This document shows, piece by piece, positions 11,562-19,714 of a stretch of 20,303 bases of DNA; within the stretch, counting starts at the first letter, position 1, and each line of letters begins with the position of its first letter. Where the stretch lies: the NCBI GenBank assembly GCA_946480605.1, contig CAMLKW010000060.1, positions 1 through 20,303 of the forward strand. Reading direction: 5' to 3'. Below the pieces are notes generated by a model. The model ran no database searches. It was given only the letters and a program-made list of their open reading frames with translations, and was not told where the DNA came from. Source of the stretch: an uncultured Roseateles sp. (lineage in GTDB: Bacteria; Pseudomonadota; Gammaproteobacteria; Burkholderiales; Burkholderiaceae). The position numbers and the translations under genes are program-made.

Positions 11562-12640
11562 ACGCACCGCAAGACAACGCCACCGCGCCCGGCCCGAAGA
11601 AGAGCGGCCCGCCCGTGCCGCTGCTGGTCATCGGCGCGATCCTGCTGATCGGCGGCATAGCCCTGGGCGGCCGCATGTGGTGGCGCAGCCAGCACCTGGT
11701 GGAGACTGACAACGCCTTCATCGCCGGCCGCATCCACCCGGTGTCCACGCGCGTGGCCGGTGTCGTCACCGAGATGCGCATGCAGGACAACGCGGTCGTG
11801 AAGGCCGGCGACGTGCTGCTGCGGCTGGACCCGGCCGATGCCGCCGTGCAGGTCGAGCGGCTGAAGGCGCAGATGGCACAGGCCGATGCGGCCATCGCGA
11901 CCGGCGGCGCCCAGGTGGCCCAGGCTCGCGCGCAGGCCGCCGCGACGGGTTCGCAGGTGGCCCAGGCCGAGGCCGTGCTGGCCCGCACCGAGCTGGAGGC
12001 CAAGCGCAGCCAGGCGCTGTTCGGTGCGGAGTTGCGCGCCACCAGCAAGCAGGAACTGGACGCCGCGCTGGCCGCCCGTGACGTGGCCCGGGCCGACCTG
12101 GCCGCCCGCAAGGCCGGCGCCAATGCCGCCAAGGAAGCGGTGGCCGCCGCCGAGAGCGCCCGCCAGTCCGCCAACGCGCAGAAGGCCGCCACGCAGGCGC
12201 TGCTGCAGGATGCGCAGAACCAGCTGGGCTATGTCGAAGTGAAGGCCGCGAGCGATGGCCGCATCGGCAAGCGCACGGTCGAGGTGGGCCAGCGCGTGCA
12301 GCCGGGCCAGCAACTGGCCGCCATCGTCGAGAACGAGACCTGGATCGTCGCGAACTTCAAGGAGACCCAGCTCGCCAGGATGAAGCCGGGGCAGAAGGTG
12401 CACGTGAAGATCGATGCGTTCCCGGGTCAGGACTTGGTCGCCAAGGTCGACAGCTTCGCGCCCGCGTCGGGCGCCAGCTTCGCGCTGCTGCCGCCGGACA
12501 ACGCGACCGGCAACTTCACGAAGATCGTGCAGCGCGTGCCGGTGAAGGTGGTGTTCGAGCCGGACAGCCTGAAGGCGCTGGGCGAGCAGGCGGGGCGCAT
12601 CGTGCCGGGCCTGTCGGTGCAGGTCGAAGTCGAGCTCTGA
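11558..12640 (+). CDS. emrA: EmrA-type membrane fusion protein (HlyD family)
   Basis: Periplasmic adaptor linking the EmrB inner-membrane pump to an outer-membrane channel. The 360-residue product has a short cytosolic N-terminus, one membrane anchor (about 20-39), a first biotinyl-lipoyl half (HLVETDNAFIAGRIHPVSTR onward, 47-95), a long Ala/Gln-rich alpha-hairpin (about 100-225), the second lipoyl half, and a beta-barrel with the EmrA hallmark FALLPPDNATGNFTKIVQRV at residues 308-327. IVANFKETQLARMKPGQ is also typical. It is preceded by a good AAGGA site and overlaps the pirin stop by four bases; emrB starts 7 bp after its stop. No truncation is seen. Substrates cannot be read from sequence. 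Confidence 0.93.
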   Translation: MNAPQDNATAPGPKKSGPPVPLLVIGAILLIGGIALGGRMWWRSQHLVETDNAFIAGRIHPVSTRVAGVVTEMRMQDNAVVKAGDVLLRLDPADAAVQVERLKAQMAQADAAIATGGAQVAQARAQAAATGSQVAQAEAVLARTELEAKRSQALFGAELRATSKQELDAALAARDVARADLAARKAGANAAKEAVAAAESARQSANAQKAATQALLQDAQNQLGYVEVKAASDGRIGKRTVEVGQRVQPGQQLAAIVENETWIVANFKETQLARMKPGQKVHVKIDAFPGQDLVAKVDSFAPASGASFALLPPDNATGNFTKIVQRVPVKVVFEPDSLKALGEQAGRIVPGLSVQVEVEL

Positions 12641-12647
12641 GCGCACC

Positions 12648-14228
12648 ATGAGCCCCGTCTACATGCCACCGCCGCCCGGCAGCAAGGTGCCGTTGCGCAC
12701 CTGGGTGGCCGTGCTGGCCAGCCTGCTGGGCGCCTTCATGGCGGTGCTGGACATCGCCATCACCAATGCGTCGCTGCGCGACATCCTCGGCGCGCTGTCC
12801 GCCACGCAGGAGGAGGGCTCCTGGATCTCCAGCGCCTACCTGGTGGCCGAGATCGTCGTCATCCCGCTGGCCGGTTTCCTGGCGGCGGTGTTCTCGACGC
12901 GGCTCTACCTGGTGGCCAACGTGCTGCTGTTCCTGCTGTTCAGCACGCTGTGCGGCATGGCCTGGAGCCTGGAGAGCATGATCGTGTTCCGCGCGGCCCA
13001 GGGCTTCACCGGCGGCGTGATGATCCCGATGGCGATGACGCTGGTCACGCGCAAGCTGCCGCTGAACAAGCGGCCCATCGGCCTGGCGCTGTTCGGCATG
13101 ACCGCCACGCTGGCGCCCACGCTCGGCCCGACGGTCGGCGGCTACCTCACCGAGCTGTACGGTTGGCCCAGCATCTTCTACATCAACTGGGTGCCCGGCG
13201 TGCTGCTGATCCTGGGCGTGAGCTGGGGGCTGGAGAAGGATGCCAAGCAGCTGGACCTGCTCAAGAAGGTGGACTGGCCCAGCGTCGCCGCCATGGCCAT
13301 CGGCCTGGGCTCGCTGACCGCGATGCTGGAGGAGGGCAATGCCAAGGACTGGTTCCAGAGCCCCTTCATCATCACGGCCGCCGTGCTGGCCGTCAGCGGC
13401 ATCTACGTCTGGGCCTGGCGCGGCCTGACGCGCAGCAACAGCTTCATCGACCTGCACATCTTCGGCCGGCCCAGCTTCCTGATCGCTGCGGTCATCGCGT
13501 TCACGACCGGCATGGGCCTCTACGGCTCGGCCTTCATCCTGCCGCTTTACCTGGGCCAGATCGCCAACTACACGCCCATGCAGATCGGCCTGGTCATCAT
13601 GTGGATGGGCCTGCCGCAGCTGTTCATCATGCCGTTCGCGGCCAAGCTGTCCACCAAGCTGGACAACCGCGTGATGATGAGCCTGGGCCTGACGCTGTTC
13701 GCCGTCTCGTGCTTCATGAACACCCACATGAGCGCCGACACGGCCGGGCCCGAGCTGATCGCCGCTCAGGTGGTGCGGGCGCTGGGCCAGCCGCTGATCA
13801 TGATCACGCTGACCAACTTCGCCGTGAACGGCATCCCGCCGGCCCTGCTGCCCAGCGCTTCCGGCATGTTCAACATGATGCGCAACCTGGGCGGCTCCGT
13901 GGGCATCGCGACACTGGCCACGCTGCTGACCAACCGCGAGCACCTGCACAGCGCCCGCATCGGCGAGGCGGTCACGCTGTACGACCCCGCCACGCAGGCT
14001 CGGCTGGACGCACTGGCGCAGAACTTCGCCGCCAAGGGCGCCGACCTCGCCAGCGCGCAGGACATGGCGCTGAAGGCGCTGGACGGCGTGGTGCGCCGAG
14101 AGAGTTTCATCATGGCCTACAACGACGCGTTCCTGATCCTGGGCATCGCGCTGTTCGCCTGTGTCGCCATCGTCTGGCTGAGCAAGAAGGTGCTGGGCGG
14201 CGCCGCTGCCGCCGAGGCCGCCCACTGA
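12648..14228 (+). CDS. emrB: EmrB-type MFS multidrug efflux transporter (DHA2, 14 TM)
   Basis: Proton-driven inner-membrane exporter of the major facilitator superfamily, DHA2 subfamily. The 526 residues carry about fourteen hydrophobic segments. TM1 has the acidic motif (FMAVLDIAITNASL, DHA2 motif D1), followed by EEGSWISSAYLVAEIVVIPL. TM5 carries motif C (LAPTLGPTVGGYL), then YGWPSIFYINWVPG. The loop 2-3 motif A is degenerate, as in EmrB proteins. MFNMMRNLGGSVGIA (about residues 408-422) is typical of the C-terminal half. The start at 12648 lies 7 bp after emrA with no Shine-Dalgarno sequence, suggesting re-initiation. It forms the pump core with EmrA and the downstream channel. The substrate is unknown; hydrophobic weak acids or phenolics are plausible from the family. 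Confidence 0.94.
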   Translation: MSPVYMPPPPGSKVPLRTWVAVLASLLGAFMAVLDIAITNASLRDILGALSATQEEGSWISSAYLVAEIVVIPLAGFLAAVFSTRLYLVANVLLFLLFSTLCGMAWSLESMIVFRAAQGFTGGVMIPMAMTLVTRKLPLNKRPIGLALFGMTATLAPTLGPTVGGYLTELYGWPSIFYINWVPGVLLILGVSWGLEKDAKQLDLLKKVDWPSVAAMAIGLGSLTAMLEEGNAKDWFQSPFIITAAVLAVSGIYVWAWRGLTRSNSFIDLHIFGRPSFLIAAVIAFTTGMGLYGSAFILPLYLGQIANYTPMQIGLVIMWMGLPQLFIMPFAAKLSTKLDNRVMMSLGLTLFAVSCFMNTHMSADTAGPELIAAQVVRALGQPLIMITLTNFAVNGIPPALLPSASGMFNMMRNLGGSVGIATLATLLTNREHLHSARIGEAVTLYDPATQARLDALAQNFAAKGADLASAQDMALKALDGVVRRESFIMAYNDAFLILGIALFACVAIVWLSKKVLGGAAAAEAAH

Positions 14229-14247
14229 ATCCGAAAGAGAGATCGCC

Positions 14248-15654
14248 ATGATCCGACTCACGACCGTCCTCACCCTCGTCGCCACGGCCGCGCTGGCCGC
14301 GTGCACGACGCTGGGCCCCAACTACCAGGCACCGGCCGTCCAGGCGCCCTCGGCCTACCGCGCCGCCGGCATTGCCGGCGCCGAACTGCAGCGCGACTGG
14401 TGGCTGATGTTCGGCGACGCGCAGCTGGATGCGCTGGAAGCTCAGGCGCTGCAGGCCAGCCCCACGCTGGCCGCCGCGGCCGCGCGCATCGAGCGGGCTC
14501 GCGCCCAGTTCGGCGCCACGCGTGCCGACACGCTGCCGCGCGTGGACGTGGGGGCCAATGCCGGTGGCCTGCGCACCTCGGCCAAGGCCACGACCACGCC
14601 GGTGCTGAACGGCCGCGCCGTCACCTTCGAGGGCGAGAGCTTCGGGCTGTCGGCCAGCGTGGGCTGGGAGCTGGACCTGTGGGGCCGCGTGAAGCGCCAG
14701 CAGGAGGCCGCCCAGGCCCAGCTGGATGCGACCGGCGCCGATGCCGCCGCCGCCCGCGTCGCGCTGACGGCGGAGGTGGCCGCCGCCTACTGGCAGTGGC
14801 GCGCGCTGGCCGACGAAGGCGTCGCGCTGCAGCGCGTGCGCGACAGCCGTGCCCAGGCCTTCCGGGTGGCGCAGACGCGCTTCGACGCCGGCTCGTCCAC
14901 CACGCAAGACCTGGAACGCGTGCGTGCCGAGCTGGCCGCCGCCGACGCCGACCTGGCCGACCTGCCACGCCGCCAGGCCTTGCTGCTGAACCTGATCGCC
15001 GCGCTGACCGGCCAGCCCGCCGCCAAACTGAAGCTGCAGGCCGCATCGCCGCTGGTCGCGCCGCCGGCGATACGCGCCGGCCTGCCGTCCGAACTGCTGC
15101 AGCGCCGGCCGGATCTGGCCCAGAGCCTCGCGCAGCTGCACGCGGCCACGGCCCAGGTCGGCATTGCCGAGGCGGCCTTCTACCCGTCCATCAAGCTGAC
15201 CGGCAGCTTCGGCTACTCCAGCGAAGACCTGGGGTCGCTGATCTCCGCGCCGGCGCGCCTCTACAACCTCGGCCCCAGCATCTCGCTGCCGCTTTTCGAA
15301 GGCGGGCGCAACAAGGCGAACCTGGCCGCCAGCAAGGCCACGGTCGACGAGTCGCTGGCCGCCTTCCGCGGCCGCATGCTGCAGGCGCTGCGCGAGGTGG
15401 ACGACGCGCTGGCCGAGTTGCAGGGCCGCGCGGCGGTCGTAGATGCCCAGAACCGCACGCTGGCCTCCAGCAGTCAGGCGCTGAGGGTGGCGCGCAGCCG
15501 CTACGACCAGGGCGCCGTCAGCTACCTGGACGTGACTGAGGCCGAGCGCACACCGCTGGCCACCGAGCGCGCGCTGGCGCAGCTGCGCGGCGCGCAATGG
15601 GCCGCGACGGCGCAGTTGGTGCGCGCGCTGGGCGGCGGCTGGAGTGGCAGCTGA
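14248..15654 (+). CDS. Outer-membrane efflux lipoprotein, NodT/OprM family
   Basis: Trimeric TolC-like outer-membrane channel that completes the EmrAB pump. The 468-residue product starts with a lipoprotein signal peptide (lipobox LAAC, Cys 19), then LGPNYQAPAV, typical of the NodT group, and two outer-membrane efflux protein repeats. Recognisable segments are WWLMFGDAQLDALEAQAL (about 50-67), SVGWELDLWGRVKRQ (about 137-151) and ELLQRRPDLAQSLAQLHAA (about 284-302), then PSIKLTGSFGYSS and the coiled C-terminal repeat ending near TAQLVRALGGGW. A GAGAG ribosome binding site lies about 9 nt before the ATG at 14248; the gap to emrB is 19 bp, so it is the last gene of the pirin-emrAB operon. Its end is convergent with a small minus-strand gene six bases away. 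Names used for relatives vary (nodT, oprM, emrC), so no symbol is given. Confidence 0.93.
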   Translation: MIRLTTVLTLVATAALAACTTLGPNYQAPAVQAPSAYRAAGIAGAELQRDWWLMFGDAQLDALEAQALQASPTLAAAAARIERARAQFGATRADTLPRVDVGANAGGLRTSAKATTTPVLNGRAVTFEGESFGLSASVGWELDLWGRVKRQQEAAQAQLDATGADAAAARVALTAEVAAAYWQWRALADEGVALQRVRDSRAQAFRVAQTRFDAGSSTTQDLERVRAELAAADADLADLPRRQALLLNLIAALTGQPAAKLKLQAASPLVAPPAIRAGLPSELLQRRPDLAQSLAQLHAATAQVGIAEAAFYPSIKLTGSFGYSSEDLGSLISAPARLYNLGPSISLPLFEGGRNKANLAASKATVDESLAAFRGRMLQALREVDDALAELQGRAAVVDAQNRTLASSSQALRVARSRYDQGAVSYLDVTEAERTPLATERALAQLRGAQWAATAQLVRALGGGWSGS

Positions 15655-15660
15655 GGCGCG

Positions 15661-15846
15661 TCAGCGCTTCAGCCAGCCCCACCAGGCGCAGGCGGCCACT
15701 GGCAGTGCCAGCAGCACGTTGCCCAGCAGGTCGCCGAAGCCGCCGTCGCTGAACAAACCGACGACCAGGCCCACGGCACTGATGACGCCGAAGGCGATGG
15801 GCAAGGTCCACATGCCGCTCTTGCGGCCGTTGTCGACGATGCTCAT
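15661..15846 (-). CDS. 61-residue two-TM membrane microprotein coupled to the PepSY gene
   Basis: Short hydrophobic protein of unrecognised family. A hydrophilic N-terminus (MSIVDNGRKSG) precedes two hydrophobic segments (about 12-32 and 39-58), separated by a Gly/Asp turn (FSDGGFGDLLGN), and the protein ends in WWGWLKR. It is real on context: its ATG overlaps the stop of the PepSY gene in an ATGA junction, and a GAGG lies 7 nt upstream within that gene. Small membrane proteins commonly follow PepSY-TM genes in Proteobacteria, and FpvG has a small partner, FpvH, in Pseudomonas; a comparable accessory role is inferred, not shown. Expected regulation is shared with the upstream Fur-type promoter. 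The stop is convergent with the outer-membrane channel gene, six bases apart. Confidence 0.72.
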   Translation of the reverse strand: MSIVDNGRKSGMWTLPIAFGVISAVGLVVGLFSDGGFGDLLGNVLLALPVAACAWWGWLKR

Positions 15847-17000
15847 CGTGCGGCCTCGCTGGCCAGCGCGGGTTCGAGCGCGTCGTCGGGAACGGCCTGC
15901 GGTGCCGGCTGCCCCTTGCGCAGCCACAAGTACAGCCCGCTGCCCAGCACGATGATGGACGCGATGTCCAGCAGCGCCCAGAGGATCTGCATCGGCATGC
16001 CGCCGTAGTCGCCGAAGTGCAGAGGCTGCGACACCAGCAGCGCCGTCAGATACCAGGGCAGCTGCGGTGCGGCCGTGACCTGGGCGGTCTTGGCGTCCAC
16101 CAGCACCGGCTGCAGCAGCCGCGACGTGAGCGGCTCGTTGCCGCGCAGGAAGAAGGTGTGGTGGTGCGGGCTGGAGAAGGCCGTGCCGGGGAAGGCGATG
16201 AAGGACAGCTTGGTGCCAGGCGCCTCGCGCTGCGCCATCTCCAGCGACTGCTGCACCGAGGCGCGCTGGGCCGCCGGCACGACCGGCTGGCCCTGGTAGG
16301 GCTGCAGCAGCGCACTGAGCTGGTCGTGCTGCCAGTACTTGATCAGCAGGTCGGCCCAGGTGTTGATCATGCCGGTGGCGCCGACGACGAACAGCCAGGT
16401 CAGCGTGACGATGCCCAGCAGGTTGTGCAGGTCCAGCCACTTGGTGCGCGTCTTCTGCTGGCGGCGCACGGTGCCGAACTCCAGCTTGCGCATGAAGGGT
16501 GCGTACAGCACCACGCCGCTGACGATGGCGACCAGCAGCAGCAGCCCCATCAGGCCCAGGAACAGCTTGCCCGCCAGGCCCGCGAACAGGTCCACGTGCA
16601 GCTTGAACATGACGTACATGAAGCCCTGGTCGAAGCGCGGCTGGGCCAGCACCTCGCCGGTGCGGGCGTCAACGGCCACTGAGCGGAAGTCGTCGGTCGG
16701 GTCGGGCGTGGGCGTCAGCGTGACGAACCACAGGTCGTCGCTGTCCTCGGCCTTGGACGCGTACTGCACGATGCGGTCGGGGTGCTGCGCACGCGCCACC
16801 TCCAGCACGCGGTCCAGGCTGGCACGCGGCGTGTCGGCGGGCATGGGTGGAGCTTCCACCTCGGTGCCCAGCAGGTGGCCGATCTCGTGATGGAAGATCA
16901 GCGGCAGGCCGGTCAGGCACAGCAGCAGCATGAAGACGGTGCAGACCAGGCTGCTCCATTTGTGCACCCAGGCCCATTGCTTGATCGTGCGGCTCTTCAT
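15843..17000 (-). CDS. PepSY-associated TM protein, iron-regulated (putative siderophore-iron reductase)
   Basis: Inner-membrane protein of 385 residues from the PepSY_TM family (PiuB/FoxB/FpvG-like). Members studied in Pseudomonas reduce or release siderophore-bound ferric iron in the periplasm, using heme. About four membrane segments are visible: 15-36, 143-166, 190-212 and 338-360, with a periplasmic PepSY domain after TM1 (about 50-130) and another periplasmic region between TM3 and TM4. Membrane-edge histidines that could bind heme are His 13 (WVHKWSSL), His 37/38, His 135 (KLHVDLFAG), His 192 (LDLHNLLG) and His 328 (QPLHFGDYGG). The ATG at 17000 follows a Fur-like palindrome by 6 nt with no clear ribosome binding site. 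Iron regulation is strongly suggested; the reductase role is inferred from family. Confidence 0.88.
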   Translation of the reverse strand: MKSRTIKQWAWVHKWSSLVCTVFMLLLCLTGLPLIFHHEIGHLLGTEVEAPPMPADTPRASLDRVLEVARAQHPDRIVQYASKAEDSDDLWFVTLTPTPDPTDDFRSVAVDARTGEVLAQPRFDQGFMYVMFKLHVDLFAGLAGKLFLGLMGLLLLVAIVSGVVLYAPFMRKLEFGTVRRQQKTRTKWLDLHNLLGIVTLTWLFVVGATGMINTWADLLIKYWQHDQLSALLQPYQGQPVVPAAQRASVQQSLEMAQREAPGTKLSFIAFPGTAFSSPHHHTFFLRGNEPLTSRLLQPVLVDAKTAQVTAAPQLPWYLTALLVSQPLHFGDYGGMPMQILWALLDIASIIVLGSGLYLWLRKGQPAPQAVPDDALEPALASEAAR

Positions 17001-17006
17001 GATGAC

Positions 17007-17057
17007 TTGGAGATGTTTTGCAAATGCGAATTATACGCATTTGCAAAACATCTCCAA
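17007..17057. repeat. 51-bp perfect inverted repeat (22-bp arms, 7-nt centre)
   Basis: The left arm 17007-17028 is the exact reverse complement of the right arm 17036-17057, with AATTATA between. It fills nearly all of the 60-bp gap between the waaA stop and the PepSY start, both on the minus strand. As RNA it would fold into a very stable hairpin that could end the algC-waaA transcript, but no T-run follows on the minus strand. Its centre carries a Fur-like site and a -10 box, so a promoter-operator role is at least as likely. Confidence 0.9.
17025..17039 (-). promoter_or_regulatory. Fur-box-like operator over the PepSY promoter
   Basis: The 15-mer TGCGAATTATACGCA matches the Fur 7-1-7 pattern TGATAATnATTATCA at 10 of 14 positions, and resembles the TGCGAAT-n-ATTCGCA form I recall before betaproteobacterial iron genes. 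On the minus strand a perfect -10 TATAAT (complement of 17030-17035) lies inside it, with TTGGAG (complement of 17052-17057) 16 bp upstream as a weak -35. Repressor bound here would block the -10. The predicted start falls in the second repeat arm, giving a leader of about 25 nt. Confidence 0.7.
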
Positions 17058-17060
17058 CAC

Positions 17061-18317
17061 TCAAGCCAGGGTCAGCAGCGTGTCCGCCATGCGTGCCGCC
17101 GCGCCGCGATGGGCCGCCGAAAACGCCAGCGCACGCAGGCCCATGGCCCGGCGTGCTCCGGAGTCGGCGCACAGCTGCAGGCCGCGTGCCACCGCGCCAC
17201 CGAGGTCGGCGCAGCGCTCGGCCGCGCCGGCGGCCAGCGCCAGTTCGGTGGCCTCGGCGAAATTGAAGGTGTGCGGCCCGGCCAGCACGGGGCAGCCGCA
17301 GGCGGCGGCCTCGATGAGGTTCTGTCCGCCCAGCGGCTCGAAGCTGCCGCCCAGCAAGGCCACGCCAGCCAGGCCGTAGTACAGCGGCATCTCACGCATG
17401 GAGTCGCCCAGCCAGGCATCGGCCTGCAGCGCCTCGGCTGGCGGCTCGTCGCTCCAGCCACTGCGGCGCGCGAGCTTGAGGCCGGCGCCAGCCATCAGCG
17501 CGGCGATCTCGTCAAAGCGCTGCGGATGGCGCGGCACGATGGCCAGCAGCGGGCGCGGCGCCGGCTGTTTCAGCCACTCGGCCAGCAGCGCGGCTTCCTC
17601 GCCTTCGCGGCTGACGGCAAGCATCAGCACCGGCCGGCCCAGCCGTGCGGCCCAGGCCTGGCCACGGGCGATCAGCGCGGCGTCCACGGCGATGTCGTAC
17701 TTGAGGTTGCCCGCCACCTCCACGCGTGGGGCACCCATCACACGCAGGCGTTCCGCGTCGGCCTCTGTCTGCGCCAGCGCCAGCGTCATGCGCCGTGCGG
17801 CCGGCTTCATCAGCGCGGCCAGGCGCAGGCCCTGGCGCAGGCTTTTCTCGGACAGCCGGGCATTGGCCAGCACCATGGGCACGCTGGCGCGCTGCGCCTC
17901 GCGCTGCAGCGTGGGCCAGACCTCGGTCTCCATCAGCACGCCGAGCCGGGGCCGCCAGTGGCGCAGGAAGCGGCGCACGGCGCCAGGCGTGTCATACGGC
18001 AGCCAAGCCTGAGCATCGCCATCGCGCAGCAAGGCCTGGCCGGCTTCGCGGCCGGTGGCGGTGGAATGGGTCAGCAGCAGGCGCAGCGACGGGTCGCGGG
18101 CACGTAGTGCATCGATCAGCGCGCTGGCGGCCCGCGTCTCGCCCAGCGATACGGCGTGGATCCACAGCCGGCCGGGTACGGCCGCGCCGCGGTAGACGCC
18201 CAGCCGCTCGGCCAGCGCGTGGCGGTACAGCGCCTCTTGGGCGCCGCGCCGCCACAGGCGCAGCAGGTAGAAGGGGGTCAACAACCGCAGCAGCGCGGCA
18301 TAGACCCACAGTGCCAT
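17061..18317 (-). CDS. waaA: 3-deoxy-D-manno-octulosonic acid (KDO) transferase WaaA
   Basis: Inner-membrane-anchored glycosyltransferase (GT30) that adds KDO from CMP-KDO to lipid IVA, the first step of LPS core assembly. The 418-residue length matches the family (E. coli about 425). Features: N-terminal membrane anchor (about 2-20), HAVSLGETRAA with the conserved Glu 60, METEVWP (129-135), VPRHPQRFDE (261-270) and the nucleotide-sugar loop GSFEPLGGQN (324-333), followed by EAAACGCPVLAGPHTFNF. The ATG at 18317 shares its first base with the algC stop (TGATG), which fixes the start and implies coupling; the frame continues upstream only as an algC shadow. It is followed after 3 bp by the large inverted repeat. 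No damage is seen. Confidence 0.95.
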   Translation of the reverse strand: MALWVYAALLRLLTPFYLLRLWRRGAQEALYRHALAERLGVYRGAAVPGRLWIHAVSLGETRAASALIDALRARDPSLRLLLTHSTATGREAGQALLRDGDAQAWLPYDTPGAVRRFLRHWRPRLGVLMETEVWPTLQREAQRASVPMVLANARLSEKSLRQGLRLAALMKPAARRMTLALAQTEADAERLRVMGAPRVEVAGNLKYDIAVDAALIARGQAWAARLGRPVLMLAVSREGEEAALLAEWLKQPAPRPLLAIVPRHPQRFDEIAALMAGAGLKLARRSGWSDEPPAEALQADAWLGDSMREMPLYYGLAGVALLGGSFEPLGGQNLIEAAACGCPVLAGPHTFNFAEATELALAAGAAERCADLGGAVARGLQLCADSGARRAMGLRALAFSAAHRGAAARMADTLLTLA

Positions 18318-19714
18318 CAGTGGCCCGCGGCGAAGGTCGCGTCCGGCTTCACCCGCTTGAGCTGGGCCAGCACATCGTGCTGGATGCGCTCCAGCGCCTC
18401 GGGCGTGTGGCCCTCGAAGCGCAGCACCAGCACCGGCGTGGTGTTGGACGGGCGGATCAGGCCGAAGCCGTCCGGGTATTCGATGCGCAGGCCGTCGATG
18501 GTGATCAGCTCGGACGCGCCGGGGAAGTCGGCCAGCGTCGCCAACTCCTTGAGCTTCTTGACGACCTCGTGGTGCTCGCCTTCGGCGCAGGGCACGTTGA
18601 TCTCGGGCGTGTTGAAGCTGTTGGGCAGGCCCTTCAGCACGGCGCTCGGGTCGGCGCTGCGCGACAGGATCTCCAGCATGCGGCCGGCCGTGTACATGGC
18701 GTCGTCGAAGCCGTACCAGCGCTCGGCAAAGAAGATGTGACCCGACAGCTCGCCGGCCAGCGGGGCGCCGGTTTCCTTCAGCTTGGCCTTGGCCAGCGAG
18801 TGGCCGGTCATCCACATCAGCGGCTTGCCGCCGTGCTCCTTGATCCACGGCGCCAGGCGCTGCGTGCACTTGACGTCGAAGATGATCTCGGCGCCCGGCT
18901 TGCGCTTCAGGATGTCGGCAGCCAGCAGCATGATCTGGCGGTCCGGCATGATCATCTCGCCGTCCTTCGTCACGATGCCCAGACGGTCGCCGTCACCGTC
19001 GAAGGCCAGGCCCAGCTCGGCGTCGGTGGCGTGGACGATCTTCTTCAGGTCTTCCAGGTTCTCGGGGCGGCTGGGGTCCGGGTGGTGGTTGGGGAAGTCG
19101 CCGTCCACCTTGGAGAAGATGTCCACGACCTCGCAGCCCAGCGCGCGCAGGATGGCCGGGGCCGAGGCGCCCGGAATGCCGTTGCCGCTGTCGACGACGA
19201 CCTTCATCGGGCGGGCCAGCTTGCAGTCCTTGACGATGCGGGCGGCGTACTCGGGCCCCACGTCCATGGTGCCCACGCGGCCCTTGCCGGTGGCGTAGTC
19301 CTCGGTCTCGATGCGGCGCTTCAGACCCTGGATCTGCTCGCCGTAGACGGCGGCACCCTTGAGCACCATCTTGAAGCCGTTGTAGTCCTTGGGGTTGTGG
19401 CTGCCCGTGACCATGATGCCGGAGTTGCAGCCATGCTTGCCGCGCGTCGCAGCGACGTAGTACAGCATGGGCGTCGTCACGGCGCCGATGTCCACGACGT
19501 CCAGGCCGGTGCTCTGCAGGCCACGCACCAGCGCGGCCACCAGGCCGGGGCCGGACAGGCGGCCGTCGCGCCCTACGGCCACGGCCTTCTCGCCCAGCGC
19601 CTTGGCCTCGGTGCCGAAGGCCCGGCCCAGGTGCTCGGCAAGCTCCTCGTTCAGCGTCGTGCCGACGACGCCGCGAATGTCATAGGCCTTGAAGATGGAA
19701 GCGTGGACCTGCAT
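18317..19714 (-). CDS. algC: Phosphomannomutase/phosphoglucomutase (AlgC type)
   Basis: Cytosolic alpha-D-phosphohexomutase interconverting hexose 6- and 1-phosphates for LPS, exopolysaccharide and nucleotide-sugar synthesis. The length of 465 residues matches Pseudomonas AlgC (463). Four-domain family motifs are intact: phosphoserine loop TGSHNP (Ser 105), metal loop DGDGDR (239-244), sugar-specificity loop GELSGH (321-326) and phosphate-binding loop RPSNTTP (421-427). The N-terminus AYDIRG (10-15) is typical. The start at 19714 is supported by GAGGG five nt upstream; an upstream in-frame Met would add an atypical tail. It leads a two-gene operon with waaA. The symbol manB/cpsG is used in some genomes; dual mannose/glucose specificity is inferred from the AlgC-like sequence. 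Confidence 0.94.
   Translation of the reverse strand: MQVHASIFKAYDIRGVVGTTLNEELAEHLGRAFGTEAKALGEKAVAVGRDGRLSGPGLVAALVRGLQSTGLDVVDIGAVTTPMLYYVAATRGKHGCNSGIMVTGSHNPKDYNGFKMVLKGAAVYGEQIQGLKRRIETEDYATGKGRVGTMDVGPEYAARIVKDCKLARPMKVVVDSGNGIPGASAPAILRALGCEVVDIFSKVDGDFPNHHPDPSRPENLEDLKKIVHATDAELGLAFDGDGDRLGIVTKDGEMIMPDRQIMLLAADILKRKPGAEIIFDVKCTQRLAPWIKEHGGKPLMWMTGHSLAKAKLKETGAPLAGELSGHIFFAERWYGFDDAMYTAGRMLEILSRSADPSAVLKGLPNSFNTPEINVPCAEGEHHEVVKKLKELATLADFPGASELITIDGLRIEYPDGFGLIRPSNTTPVLVLRFEGHTPEALERIQHDVLAQLKRVKPDATFAAGH

Noticed and set aside
11880..12200. Repeated Ala/Gln/Val-rich motifs in emrA that look like a tandem repeat
   Set aside because: They fit the heptad pattern of the adaptor's alpha-hairpin and are not repeated DNA.
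12516..14321. A 601-codon minus-strand open frame opposite emrB
   Set aside because: His/Gln/Gly-rich shadow of a 14-TM transporter; no independent start signal or domain.
15650..15665. Short hairpin (GCTGA/TCAGC) at the convergent ends of the outer-membrane channel and microprotein genes
   Set aside because: Five base pairs only, and three of them come simply from the two opposed TGA stops; no T-run, so not called as a terminator.
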